In this document: piece by piece, positions 13,855 through 26,294 of the stretch
Position numbering within the stretch: the first letter of the stretch is position 1
Layout: every line of letters starts with the position of its first letter
DNA from: Galerina marginata
Taxonomy: Eukaryota; Basidiomycota; Agaricomycetes; Agaricales; Galerinaceae
NCBI GenBank assembly: GCA_023014335.1
Contig: JAECYW010000010.1
Span: forward strand, 868,001-932,000
DNA length: 64,000 nt
Direction of reading: 5' to 3'
Notes under the pieces: model-generated
The model's database searches: none
The model's input: the letters and a program-made list of their open reading frames with translations, nothing else
Told to the model about the DNA's origin: nothing
Program-made: the position numbers and the translations under genes

Positions 13855-16800
13855 TCAAGCCATCTCCGCCGTAAATAGTTGGACGACTTCGTTTGCAGCT
13901 TCCTTAGCCACCCCTATATCGCCCGTTGACCTTTGAAAAATTAGGTTCAGTAAAGTTGAAGGTAAATTATGAAGATGAGCAAACCATTCAGTTTCCAGCA
14001 AAATATCCTCAATCGCATCGGTTTCGAGACCGAGGTCCGCGCTTTGAAGCAAGACGTAAAGGTATTCAGCCGTTTCTGACCTCACCTTGGGGAAAGGATG
14101 TCCCAGGAAGTCGATTATGAGCGAGATTTTCTCGGTTCTAATCTGCTCAAAGGTGAGGAGGTTGACAACTCTACCGAGGCGTGGTTGGTCATTAATCTGT
14201 GGAGGTCAGATGAGAACTCACATTTTCATTGATTCGTGGATCCTTTGTACACTCTTCAATTTATCGACGTTCTTGGAAGCCATATGCATTAGCGTCTTTA
14301 GGCTAGGATTGGTATGAGAATGGGGCTGAACGATGAAATGAAGGGCGATCTACTTGCCTCTGCAATCCTGAGCGTTCATTTGGGAGTTGCCGGAGAGCGT
14401 CCGCCTCGAGTAAGATCGTAAATGTCTGAAAGACGGGAATGACCACTGAATTAAGATTCATGTTAGATTTTGCATGATTGATCAAGTCTTCAACGAGTTC
14501 GAGAAGGCAGTATGCAGAAGTCGGGCTGCTAGCAAGCGGGAGGTTCTGCGTGAATCTGACAAGGCTGCTGGCCACAGGCTTTTGCTATACAGTAATAATT
14601 AACACAATTAATACAAGTAAGGCAAGAACTAAACCTCACAGTGCTGTCAGTCTTACTCCCTACGCTGATCACAATTCCTGAGAGGACAAGCTTGCGGTAC
14701 TCGGGTATCTCCAACAGACGCATTGCGCGAGGGAATAGCCAATTCCCATCGTTCCATCCCGCTTGATCAGATGGACTAGGAGTGGAATCAGTTAAATTGC
14801 GCTATTGGGGGCTTTTGCGGGAAGGCTTACTTTCCGAATAGCTCGTTTAGTAAGGATAATGCGGGCAAACGCCACCGATCTGCTCCATCGACAGAAGGCA
14901 AGGGAGCGTTCAGAAGTTTCATGAAGCATACACCTGCTGTTTGTCGGACATTGTCAAGTCTCTCGACTCCTTGTTTGAGTAGACCAGCGGCAACGGAACA
15001 ATACTTCTGGGGCGAAAAGTAACTTTCGAAGTCGGGAATGGATTCAGCGACGCCGAAGAGGATTTCAGAAATTGTTGTAAGTCCTTGAATACAAGCAATC
15101 CTGACCCATGAGCCGACGTCCCCGCGTTCATCAATCGTATAGTCGTCTAATCCTCCCAACAAGGCATCGACAAGGGCATGTAACACATCACTTGACACGA
15201 CTTAAAAACGATGAGATGGTTCGCCATTTGGAAAGCATATAGACCTACATTCAGTAAGCCGAGACGAGACGAAATTAATATCAGAGGGATTGCATGAAAG
15301 CAACTGCGCCGAGTCTCAACGTTCGCTTTGGACTGTGTCGGTGTCGTTGAGAAATACTGTACATTATTCCAGAGAGATAAGATTACTCACAGTCGCCTTC
15401 ACAGTATCCAGCAAGTAGGCAATAGCTTCAGGAAAACTCTTCGGGTGCGTTTTGTAATTTATCACACTCAACATCCGAGCAAGGCTTTGCTGCATAACAG
15501 CTGACCCGCGCTTCAACTCTATGATCAACTTGGAAAGAGAAGAAGCTTAATTTTCTAAAAATCATTAAAATTACCTAAACGAGACTCATCTTGTGACGTC
15601 AGAAGTGCAGTCTGTGAGGTTGCTTATCGTCGACATGGCTTCTGCGGCTGCTTCCTGTACAGGAGTCATTCGATGCTTGAGACCGATGTCGACCATCTTC
15701 CTCCAACCGGGGACAGAGGAACGTGTGCCGAGGTTAATCTCGGTAACGGTGATAGAGTTGGCTATCAGGCGGCACGCTGCAGAAGCAATGAGCTCATTAC
15801 GAGTTGTTGTCAAGGTACTCTCGTGAATCTGCTTTAACTGCTTAAAGATCTAAAAAAATCCAGGGCAGAAGCTTATTTATGGTGTTATGCGATACCAACA
15901 ACGATTCCACTCACATTGCGTAGAGTGTCTTCAAGTATAGCGGGGTCACCTTTTTCCTTATATGCGATCGCAATTTCGCTGAGGGCCGAAAGGCCACCAT
16001 GCACATCACTGGTATCGAGAGATTCAAGAAGCAGAGCCTAGGTCAAGGTTCAGACAATCGAGTGACTGACAACGATAGGAGGTACAAACTCACAGATTTC
16101 TCGATAGTACGAGGAGCGAGGACTTGAAGATCATGAGCACATATCAATCGTAAAGACTGCGACCCAAGTTCCCTCATTGTAATATCCCAGTGCCGAAGGA
16201 CGACATCTAGTAGATGTTCAAAAAGGAAAGTCCGGTATTCAGCGTGCCTAAGAGCAAGCAACGTAATTAGGAACGACAGGTGCTGGCAAATTCCTATTGA
16301 GAACTTACTCGGCAACCTGTGGTGCAGCAACTAAAAAGGCGTGCTTTCGAATGCTGACTGCGTAGAAATCTGTTTTGCCCAACACATCTATGCCATGAGG
16401 GAACAAGCTCTGTATTCCCCATTTCCGTTAATGAACGCCACATAAAATGCAGAAATATAGAAAACGCCTTACAGTTCTTCCAACATGCTCTTGAAATGCT
16501 GCACTGGCCGCGCGACGTATGTGAATTTCTCGATCATAAAGCGCGACGGCAGTCAGCCTTTGGGCTAAATTAGTTGCGTGTGGTATCAACGCCGATTGGT
16601 CTTGGGTCCTTGCAAGCGCCCACAACACATAGGCGGCAGCATCACGGACATTGGAACCAACTGAATGGGCACCTTTACGGAGATCAAAATATATGGCCTG
16701 GGAGTTGGTTTTTTTTTAAAAATAAAAAGACATTCTCCTCGCTGAAAGCGGTTCAGACACACCTTTGAGAGCCATTCGATTAATTGAGGAAGATGGTCAG

Positions 16801-18394
16801 GACCAACCAGGCTCCGGCGAGCCATCTCGGCGCACGCGAGGCACGCACCATGCCACGTGCCCTCTGCGATTGCAGGGAGATCATATAGGCTTGCAGCTGC
16901 GGTTGAATGAACCTCGAATAACCCCATAACAGTCTCTAAAACCTGACTGGAGAAATCTTTTGGAAGCCTTTGGGCAACCCTCGCTACCCCCTTCGCAGCA
17001 GACCAGCGGACGACAGTATCCTGTTCGATGTCAATGAGCTTAATGGAAACAAAGAAAATTGAAGAACTAACCCTATCTTGCAGGGCTTCAAACATCTGCT
17101 CCAGGATATCCTCTATCTCCGAAGGGACTTCTACCTCTTCATGGATTTCGTCGTGCTCCGTATGTACCTCGTCAGCAACCAATGCACGAGCTAACACTCT
17201 CAGCATGGCGGCGAGGCAATGGAATGAAGAAATCATACCTTGCCGTTTAATATTGCCGGAATTGGTTGGAAGAAGTCTCAAACCGATTCTTGACACTAGC
17301 TTGGTCCTGAATTTACGGACGACGGTATTGTTCGAGTACGACGTGGACTGTTGAATGATGCGGGATATAGAAAGCAAGATACCAAGTTCATTTCGAACTT
17401 GTTCGACTGATCCAGATTTGACAACTTCACAAATTACATGGAGAACTCCGATAGCCTGGAAGAAGGTCGTCTTAATACCAGCCATGAAAGCAATGTCCCT
17501 TAACACGTACCTTGAAGACGTCAGGACTGTCGTCTCGAAGAAATGTTTGTGTCCATTCCACAAAATCATGGAAACCTAGGCCTGTGTCCTTTCTATAGAG
17601 GTCAGCCAATTGCAATATAAGAGATATAATTATCGTCGCTACCTTATATACAAGCGAGAGAGCAGCAGGGCAGCAGCCTCCCGTTCAACGCCAGCTGCTC
17701 CAAGATAACTTTTTGCAATGGACTCGAGTGAGCGAGCAGTATGGCCGATTTGTTCTTGTTCATCGAATTGTGCGAAGTCAAATGGAATCAAGCAGATAAT
17801 GTAGAGCCATAGCAACATCACATATCGCACAGGCCAATGCCAACGGCTCTCAACGATGCCATTTGGGATTTGCATGAACTCGAGAGCAATGGATAGATCG
17901 GCAATCTCATGAGGGAAGAACCTGACTATAGATTCTCAACCAATTGTCCCAACCGAGACAACTATGGGGGACTGACTGATTGTTTTGTATCCTCGGAATT
18001 TAACATAGCCATATAGCATATGCGCGTGGTAATGCGCGCGCCAGACGTTACCCTTCTCCGTGGGGTTTGCGATGCAAGTATTTGCGTAACCTTTCAGGCT
18101 TTCAACAACCGGTACGACGAGTTTCTCGAGGTAGGGATCGAGCAAGTATGATTGTTCTTGGTATTCGTCAAGCTGCGTTAGTTTTAAATGTGGGTTCAAT
18201 TCATGGTCGTGAATAGTGCAAAAAAGGCGTACTGTAGTACAAAATTGCTGAAAATTTGTTGACTCCCCTGACTGTTCCCCTTCTGAAGACTGTTCGTGCA
18301 AATTCGGCTTCAAAAGCGCCTCTTGCAACTTCATCAACTCGGTAAAGCCCTCGAAACCTCCGTAGACCTTTTCCACTGGGCCATCGTCATTCAT
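13855..18394 (-). CDS. TBCD: Tubulin-folding cofactor D (TBCD / Alp1 / Cin1)
   Basis: Tubulin-specific chaperone that captures beta-tubulin and assembles the alpha/beta heterodimer with the other cofactors; built of HEAT/Armadillo-type helical repeats. Recognisable parts: LRPRLDEYQEQ-like early helices (here TQLDEYQEQSYLLDPYLEKL), HAHMLYGYVKFRGYKTI, the membrane-like but soluble helix VMLLWLYIICLIPFDF, ALLLSRLYIRKDTGLGFH, and the C-terminal repeats with the ending EVVQLFTAEMA. The gene spans 4.5 kb with many introns of 50-110 nt, consistent with the roughly 1,100-1,250 residues usual for the family. The ATG at 18394 (MNDDGPVEK) is the first in the exon; an extra short upstream exon cannot be excluded. 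I did not trace every junction, so small errors are possible. Confidence 0.9.
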
Positions 18395-18656
18395 GGCCGT
18401 TGAAGCGTCGTCCTCAACAAGTACTTAGCAAAGGCTTGAATCCGAAAGTGCGTCCGAGTCATCAATCGATCAAATTCAATGACATTGATGCGAGAGCCGA
18501 GTCAGTGACCGCGCTGGAATCTGCTTTGTTTGGTTCCAACGAAACTCATCAACAAATCAGCAAGCCTGTTATTTGATCAGTCCTCCACCTGCCGTGAATT
18601 ATTCTCTTTTTTGCCCCTTTATACCTTTACCTTACTTCGTAACACCCTACTAAAGA
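18395..18656. promoter_or_regulatory. Shared divergent promoter region (TBCD / BUD22)
   Basis: The two ATGs are 262 bp apart and point away from one another, so this short segment must carry both promoters. The BUD22 side ends in a T/C-rich stretch (ttattctcttttttgccccttt) as usual before fungal start sites. No specific factor site is evident. Confidence 0.55.
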
Positions 18657-20349
18657 ATGGACCCTAATTCAAGCCGTGGTGTGAAAAGAAAGAGGTACGA
18701 ACCCCCAGAAGAGGTACATTTTCCACTTCTCTTTACTAGTTTTCTCTTGATATACAAAATCTAGGACTTGAGTGTCAGAATTGGTGGAAAGCTTGTGCGT
18801 ATATCAATTTTATATTATCCCTCCAGCCTTTACTCACCCTGCATACAGCATCATGAAATGAAAGAGATTCACAAAGCATCCAAAAGGGCGAAAATCTTTG
18901 AAACCCAAAAGGTTGTGAAGAGACTGAAGGATATACGGTATTATTTCTTATTGTACGGTAGCTCCCATTGTCTGATATCTCCTTGTAAGCAAAAAGGATG
19001 AGATGGACAACGCTATTGAGGGGCTTGAGGCAGAACTAAGGTCGATGAAGGTTGCTTCCTCTATTACCTCTTTCATACAATCTAATATTCATTTCCATGG
19101 GTAGGATATAGACCATGATGCTATCGGGAACTCAGCCCTAAGATCCAAAGTACTCAAAGACCACACATTGCGCGACAGTCAGGAGGTCAAAACTTCGATG
19201 AAGAAAGAGCTCGAGAGCCACCTGCTCACCCCCGCAGAACCAGGAACAGCCCTCGCCAAGGTTCAAAGTCGGCTCTTGAGCTCCAAAATCTTAGCAATCC
19301 AAGTTGCGGCATCCTTAAATACTCTGAAAATCCTTCTTAATCCGGCGCTCAGGCAACGGGACAATGACATGGAGCCCGACGTTCACGCAACACCCAATGA
19401 TTTGAATTCATCCATAGCCGAACCGCCTCTCAAACTACGAAAAGGCTTTAACTCCTGATGATTTTGACCCCAAGAATAAGCCCGCGAATCCTACCCGCCT
19501 ACTACCAGCTGATCACCTGGAAAGGCAATACGACTCTGCTGGTTCGGTGTCTGGCAACTTAGAAGACGGAGCTCCAGGAGGAGATGACGGTTGGGAATCA
19601 GGGTCTATCAACAGCAATAGGGAAGAAAACGAAGTGATCATGACTGGGAATCGGGCCGTGATCCTGACAGCGACAATGACGACCTGAAAGTGGTATCATC
19701 TACCCCACAAACCAGAGCGCCTTTTACCATTACCAAGACGGCGAAACGAGCGCCATCGAAATTGGAGTCCACTTTTTTGCCCTCGCTCTCCGTCGGGTTT
19801 GTTCGTGGTTCAGACGACTCGGATTGGAGTGAAGCAGAGGGCCGTGAGGAGGATATGCCGAAGAAAAATAGGCGAGGTCAACGGGCACGACGAGCGTGAG
19901 TGAAGATGCCTTCAGTTTTACCCACATTTATCTCTCCTTTTCGTCACAGGATATGGGAAAAGAAATTTGGGCGAAACGCAAACCACAAGAAAAAAGAGGC
20001 CGAAGCCGCCTCCACTGCTCAGTTACGTCGAAATAGAGGTCACACGAGCAATATTAACACAGGGTCCAACGTCATCCGTGCTTTACCCGCCACCCAAAGC
20101 CGTAACAGCTCGAACAGAAGTTTGCCAAGGAGCAACATTACGTCACAACAAACCCATCCCGTTGATTCAGGATGGGGAGGTCGCACTGGAGGTGTGTCAG
20201 GTGGCCATTCTTTCAGACCCTCGGCTTCAAACCCCAGCAATAAGGCCGACAAACCTCTGCATCCTTCCTGGGAAGCCAAAAGAAGGTTGAAGGAGAAAGA
20301 GGGTGTGGGGATCGTCCCAAGCAAAGGCACAAAGATAAAGTTCTCGTAG
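18657..20349 (+). CDS. BUD22: BUD22 ribosome-biogenesis protein
   Basis: Nucleolar factor of the BUD22/SRFBP1 family needed for small-subunit rRNA maturation. Traced exons give MDPNSSRGVKRKRYEPPEE, then DLSVRIGGKLHHEMKEIHKA, a long charged helix and DHTLRDSQEVKTSMKKELE. The C-terminus, HPSWEAKRRLKEKEG and VPSKGTKIKFS, is the hallmark of the family. In the middle the frame breaks twice: at about 19446 (LRKG / ALTPDDFDPKNKP) the reading moves by one base, and at about 19630 it moves back (DGWESGSIN / HDWESGRDPDSDNDDL). The two shifts compensate each other, and both sides contain family-like sequence, so I take this as one gene with two small indels rather than a pseudogene. Shares its promoter region with cofactor D. 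Confidence 0.88.
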
Positions 20350-20560
20350 TCATGTGGGTGCGTTGGTTAAGAATAGGAATGCCAACTGCTGTTCAGTTCG
20401 ACGTGAAAATGAGGTACTCCAAGATACAGTAGGCTACTCCGACGGACCCAAGACGTTCTAATCAAGAAAGCAATAGACAACGTAAATAAACAGCGACGAG
20501 TAACACAAGCAATGGAGAAAATGTGGATGGAAGGCAATAAAAGATAAAACCAATGGACAG
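20350..20560. other. Convergent 3' intergenic
   Basis: Only 211 bp separate the stops of BUD22 (+) and the zinc-cluster gene (-). The two transcripts probably overlap at their 3' ends. No other feature. Confidence 0.6.
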
Positions 20561-21252
20561 CTACTGGACTTTGGTTGTCGAGCATACGTGCCGCTTTCCA
20601 CCCACTAAGCGACAAGGTCTTGAACACCACATGACGCCACATTTGGCACAGCGAGGGAAATCACTGCCTGTCTTCCCGCAGGTCGAACATTCGATAACTT
20701 GAGTACACAGCCTAGAATTCCGCTCCAGACTAGCTAGAATAGGATGGAGATCGGACGGAATGTGGTGCGTAGTATGAATAGATGACGATGACGACGTTGG
20801 AGAAGGTGGGCAGCTTGAATCCAAGGATGAACGCATGATGTATGGAATTTCTGGAGAAGGTGATTTATGTGAATCATTCTCGTATGAAAAGGAGGATGCT
20901 TGATTGTTGTCGAATGCAAATGTCACTCTCCTGCGTCTCTTGGGTCGAACGGTGGTAAATGAAGGATATAGGGACGCAACATCTTTCAGAGTCGATTTGG
21001 CTGAGCGAAGTGGTATGAAGGACCCATATGCTTCATGCGTCTCCGGACGTTGGCTAACTCCAGAAGTAGAGTTAGCTTTTGATATCTCGAATATTGAACC
21101 AAGGGAGGCGGCAGACGAGATGGATAACAGGGATGATGTGCGTGTACGTGTCCTTGGGCGAACAGGTCGAGTTACAGTAGATTTTCCCTGCACGACAGAG
21201 GAGTTTTAGCCTTTGCGATGTTTACTGCGACGTCTTTGGAACTTGCCTGCAT
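20561..21252 (-). CDS. Small protein with C-terminal MYND-like zinc cluster
   Basis: A roughly 218-residue protein. A first exon beginning at the ATG at 21252 (MQASSKDVA) joins across a 35-40 nt intron (gtaaac...tgcag) to GKSTVTRPVRPRTRTRTSS. The body is Ser/Thr/Pro-rich and basic, with RPKRRRRVTFAF in the middle resembling a nuclear signal. The C-terminus is a Cys-rich unit, CSTCGKTGSDFPRCAKC then MWCSRPC and a final H-V-C, spaced C-x2-C-x8-C-x2-C-x4-C-x3-C, close to a MYND finger used in protein contacts. The intron is unusually short. No function can be named; a transcription-linked role is only a guess. The gene appears intact. Confidence 0.7.
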
Positions 21253-23183
21253 AGAAGTGGAAAGAGCAATCATGAGAAAATTTGTCCAGGGCTTTCCAGG
21301 CAGGGTTTATATACGGCTCAGACTCAAGATTCCAGTCTCTTATCTAAATGCTTTAAGGTTTCAACGTACAATTTCCACCGTATGAAGTCAGTTACTCACG
21401 GAAGGGATTGTTTAATATGCCGCGGCGAGTCCGATGAAGTGGGCCGGCTCAAGGATTAGACGTCACACGACAAGATCCTTTGGAAGAGATGACAAGAACA
21501 GGTAAGATAGACCCAACAGATACAAAAACAGAGAGGCAGTCTAAGGTCCAAGGAAGGGTGGAAAGATGTTAGATTGACCCTTTTTCATGCCCAAGCCCGT
21601 CATCCAGACAGGACCGGGCACATACACGCGATCAACGGATCCCGATCACACCTCGATCACTCAAATTCTCTCAAATTAGGAATATGACCGTTCGGCAGCC
21701 TTATGCCGCGGTATCATCGATCCTGGTCGTGTGCTCTCTTGCAGCCGTCGTTCATCTTTCCCTTATCTGCCAGCTGAAGGTATTTTGTCTCTTCCATACG
21801 ACGAGGCCGTGAAAACAGTTCTCGTGCCACTGGTACTTAGCCCATGACAAGGGTGACGGTGGTATTAAACCTGCAAAAAACAGTGGGTACTAATTTTAGG
21901 TTCCCTTTAAATTTATTATTGGCATCGGTTACTCAAAATTCTAGTTGAGAGAAAAAAAGTAAATAGTACCATACAGTGTAAGTAGCCTCACAGTAGTAGT
22001 AGGCTCGAATTTATCGTAAGCAAATATACTCACAAGCAGAGAAAATGGACAATGGATGACTGTGCCACGGAATGAGTGAACCCGAAGCAAGCCCCCCTAT
22101 ATGTACTCCAACCTGTATCGATAAGTTACAAAAGCGCTTTAGACATCGGAGGTAGTGAATCGGAGGCGTAGATTTGTCTAGATAGGTGCAACCATGACTG
22201 GAGAGGTGGATGAATAGATCGGTCACCGGTCATCTCTGAACATTCCAAGAACATTCCTTCGCAACCCAGATCCAGCTGGTATTTTCTATCCACGTTCGTA
22301 AATCAACGGCACGGTCATCAGGAGAGCCGCAGCGCTGTTGAGTCGTCGAATCCCTAACATTCGGTACCCAGCCTCATTGCAGTTATCGTGCACATATTTT
22401 CAGAGGTCTGTCACCGGATCGCCTCTCGTGAAACTTCCAATGGGAAGTTGGGTATTTCTGTTATCCCAGGTTGTTATCCTCTCTTTTTACGTATTCATGG
22501 CATCACCCAAGCCGAAAAATGGACTGAGGCGGCCCGGAGAAATCCTGACATGAGAATGCTGGCGTACAGATATAACCATTCTCACATCCAATTCGCGATG
22601 TTCAAGGACTCTTTGAATGGAATCTCCAAACCTTTCTCTTTCCACCAACGGTCTTTTATGACGAGGGGTGGGCGCTTATTATGTCGTCATAGAATCTGCA
22701 GAACAGTTTCTACCCGTTTTCCCACCAATATGTACATAAGCTCAAATATCAAATTCATCAACTTGACTGAAAACCTCCTACAGCCAACCCTTGACGAAGA
22801 CCGGGCTCACTTCGGCTTGATGCCACGTTTTTCTTGGCACCCACATCTCTCTCGGCTTCCTTTTTCATCACCTGACGCCGCATTTCCTAAAAATAACCAA
22901 CCATGTCACCTTCCATAAGCGCGCCGACCCCTACCGCCCCGCGGCTCATTCTCCACTTCTTCAACGTGAGTACATCAGTATTATGGCAAACAGGCTATAT
23001 TCACACAAAGGTCATGGAGCTTTCAATGCTAGGAGGAAATCTATTCAGTACTATCCCCGATTTGCGCTTCTCTTGACATACCGATTCGGAATGGAAGTGA
23101 GGATTAAGTTGATAAGGTCGTCTTCGACGAGCGTGGAGGAGGAGTCTGCTTCCACTTCACGTTGATCACCACCGATCAAGCCC
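21253..23183. other. Intergenic region between zinc-cluster gene and MFS transporter
   Basis: Divergent spacer of 1.9 kb, so it should contain both promoters. The longest open frame (22388-22918, +) has no recognisable motif and no splice partners. Sequence around 21.4-22.0 kb looks unstructured. Nothing firm. Confidence 0.5.
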
Positions 23184-26000
23184 ATGGCGAGCAGCACGCG
23201 CGATACTCCTTCCAAGCCGTCCATCGAACGAGACCTCGATGAGAAGCACAGCGCCGAGCACCTCGAAGTCATCCCCCAGACGCCTATGGAGAAGCAAATC
23301 GCACTCCAGGCGGCGCTGAAAATCGATCCTGGAGTTAAGAGATTTAGTTGGGCTGCGATTCAGGTACGCATAGCGTCAACTTTTGCCGCTGTCTCTTGGC
23401 CGTCTGTGCTAACGCAGACGTATATGTAGATGTATCTCGTTACATTCGTGATTTGCTGCTGTTCAGGAGATAGTGGCTTTGATGGCACGGTGCGTTGATG
23501 ATGAGGGACAGTTCGCTTTGAACTTCACGCTGAGAGTTTCCCCTTTCGAAGGTCATGGGTGGTATCAACAGCATGAAGCAATACCAGGACTATTTTGGGA
23601 TGACTGGCGTTGGGAGCAAGACAAGGTAAGTCTTTTCATATATGTGGGACAGAACTGTCTTTGATTTTCCTTGAAACCAGTATTGTTTTTGGCATTTTCA
23701 CCGTGTATGACCTTCTCTTCTTTTGGGCCGGTCAAACCTATTCATTGCAAAGGATTCTCTTCATCGCAGCGGTTCCATTTGGTACGTAACTCTGTCCTTT
23801 TTTCTCAATCTCGCAGAGATTACTTACCTCTTCTTAAAGTGGTACAATCCCGGCTTGTAAGCGGTCGCTGCACTGACCATTTCGAATTTACAACTGACCG
23901 ACCACAACCAAGCTTATTTCCCAGACAGATTCGGTCGCAGATTTTCAATGTTCTTTGGGAACGCGGTCTTGGTGTAAGTCGTTTGCCTCTATATCTTCGT
24001 AGGTGCTCAGGATGCACCAGCATTGGCGCCCTGATCACGGCCAACGCTAAAGACAAGGGAATGTTTCTCGGAGGTCGATTTTTGACTGGTATGTACTTCT
24101 TTAAGCGCCTGTCCTTTTCACGCCGCCAATTGACGGTGAAACGTAAAAGGACTTGGCTCGTCCTGCGCTGGAGCTTCGGCAAAGTCCTACCTAGCAGAAA
24201 TGGCGCCGGCACATTCGCGTGGGGCCTATCTGGGTTTTCTGAATTCATTGTGAGTGTTGTTCCCTGCCTGCTCAAGATTGTTTCCTTGCAAATGGAAGTT
24301 AGCATTTGACTTACAAATTAATCGACTCCGCAGCTATTATATCGGCCAAATGACTGCCACAGGTATGATGGTCTCGACTGGGAATTTCCAAAGCGATTTG
24401 TCCTGGCGTTTGCCGCTGTATATCCAGGTGGGTCTCCATGAATTGGAACAGTATACCAATCTTAACGTAATTTATGTTTAGGTTGTACCGGCCGCCATTA
24501 ACGTAGCTTTCGTCTTCCTTTGTCCTGAGTCGTGAGTTAAACTACTACTTATTACCGGCCGAAAAGTGGACCTAACGAGGAATCTAATCCCCAGTCCTCG
24601 TTGGTTGTACAGCATTGGGAAAGCAGACCAGGCACGCCAAATTCTTGCCAGGTTCCACAGCAGTAACAATGACATTGAGTCCCCACTTGTGGAATTGGAA
24701 ATGCGGGAAATTGAGGAGAAAATTCAGATAGACGGTGTTGATAGTACGTTAGAAATTCTCTCTTATGGGACGGGAGTGCTTACCTGTTATGACACGAACT
24801 TCAGAGAGATGGTGGGACTACAGGCCTTTATTCACGACTCGCGCGGATAGATACAGGGCTTACATGGTGATCCTTATTGGTGATTCCTTTTATATTAGCC
24901 TATAGAGAAAAATGTCTAAGTCTCGTTACAGGAACTTTCGGTATGATAATACAGAGGAACTTAAACCAGGAAATGATTGACATTAAATAGGTCAACTTAG
25001 CGGCAATGGACTCATCACGTACTTCCTTCCCATTCTCCTGAAAAACGCCGGAATTATATCGCAAGAACGTCAACTTACTCTCAACTTTGTGAATAGTGTG
25101 ACTTCGTAGTAAGTCTATTATCTACATGTTGTTTTCCTTCAATTGCTCATAGCCTCATACATATTAGCATCGGAGGTAAGTCCTTTATTGATGCGAAGTT
25201 AAATCTATTGGTTGATTGTCATCGTGGAATTTCAAATAGCCTTGACGGCGAGTATAGCATTCCTCAGTCTTTGAATCTAGGTGCCAATAACCGATATCTA
25301 CTACAGGGATCAGCTACCGTTGACCGGTACGGACGGCGGAAAATTCTACTCCTTGCCACCTCCGTAATGGTAGTTATATTGGCTGCGGTTACCTGGTTTA
25401 TTAAGCAGCTTCGGAAGCGCTGTGAGGGCGAATGCGGGGATCACATTCATTTACTTATTCATGGTCGTCTTTTCATTTGGGTGGACACCAATGTGAGTCC
25501 TTTGTCTTCTTCTCGCCAAACAAAAAGTGAACTGCCTTATTCCTCAGGCAAGCACTCTATCCAGCCGAAGTACTAAGTTACCAAGCTCGCGCAAAGGGCC
25601 TTGGATTCCTCGTTCTAGTTTCGCAAGCCGCGACATTGATCAACACATTTGGGTATGTTTGTTAGCAGCTGACAACATGGCGATTAATCTAATCTTTGGT
25701 GCTCCGATAGTCTCCCGGTGGCTCTCCAAAAGCTCGGGTGGAAAGGTACGAATCCTCCGCTTATCAGTTTCCGTATCGATCAGCGGTCGCTAAAAATGAC
25801 TCGGTCTGGCAGTATACCTGATCTTTTTAATCTGGGACGTATTCGAGGTTATCGTGATCTACTTTTTCGTTGTGGAGACGAAGGGATTAACACTGGAGGA
25901 AATCAATGAGGTGTTTGAAGATCCAAACCCCAGGAGATATAGCGAACAGCTCCAAAAGGAGATACAGGAAGCACAAAGGAGGCAAGGGAGCGATGCCTAA
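23184..26000 (+). CDS. Sugar-porter MFS transporter (lactose-permease-like)
   Basis: Plasma-membrane proton:sugar symporter type with 12 predicted helices. Signatures in order: [13 protein letters not shown] (loop 2-3), [37 protein letters not shown] (sugar-porter mark), [11 protein letters not shown] (loop 8-9) and [17 protein letters not shown]. Ends VEDPNPRR-like tail [13 protein letters not shown]. At least a dozen introns were traced and nearly all keep frame. Two features stand out: exons 25168-25175 and 25240-25247 are only 8 nt each, and the intron 25248-25306 must use a GC donor (GCGAGT) to keep SYIGALTGSATVDR in frame. One single-base break occurs near 25404 (VTWFI / [12 protein letters not shown]). 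The ATG at 23184 ([11 protein letters not shown]) starts a usual hydrophilic N-tail. Substrate not predictable; lactose or glucose-like sugars are the usual candidates in this group. Confidence 0.88.
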
Positions 26001-26294
26001 TAGTTCCAGATAGTTCCTCGCTGGTGCTGTAGTTAAATATGTAAGATATCTGCAAATTTCATGGCTGGAATGGAGGAATGGAGTGACCGTAAACAGCTGC
26101 AAACAGTGGACTGTGATGAAATCTTTGCTGTGCATCTTACCCGGGCATAGGGCACCACTCAACACACGACCTCCATTTTCTTTCTTTCTTCACGCTTTCT
26201 TTCCTGGCCGCCGTGGCCACCGTCTTGCTTGGAACCTACAAGCGTTTAGAACTCACGATCCCGTTATACCACTTGATAGCACTGCATATTCACG

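Noticed and set aside
22388..22918. 176-codon plus-strand frame before the MFS gene
   Set aside because: No recognisable motif and no continuity into a splice chain; left as intergenic.
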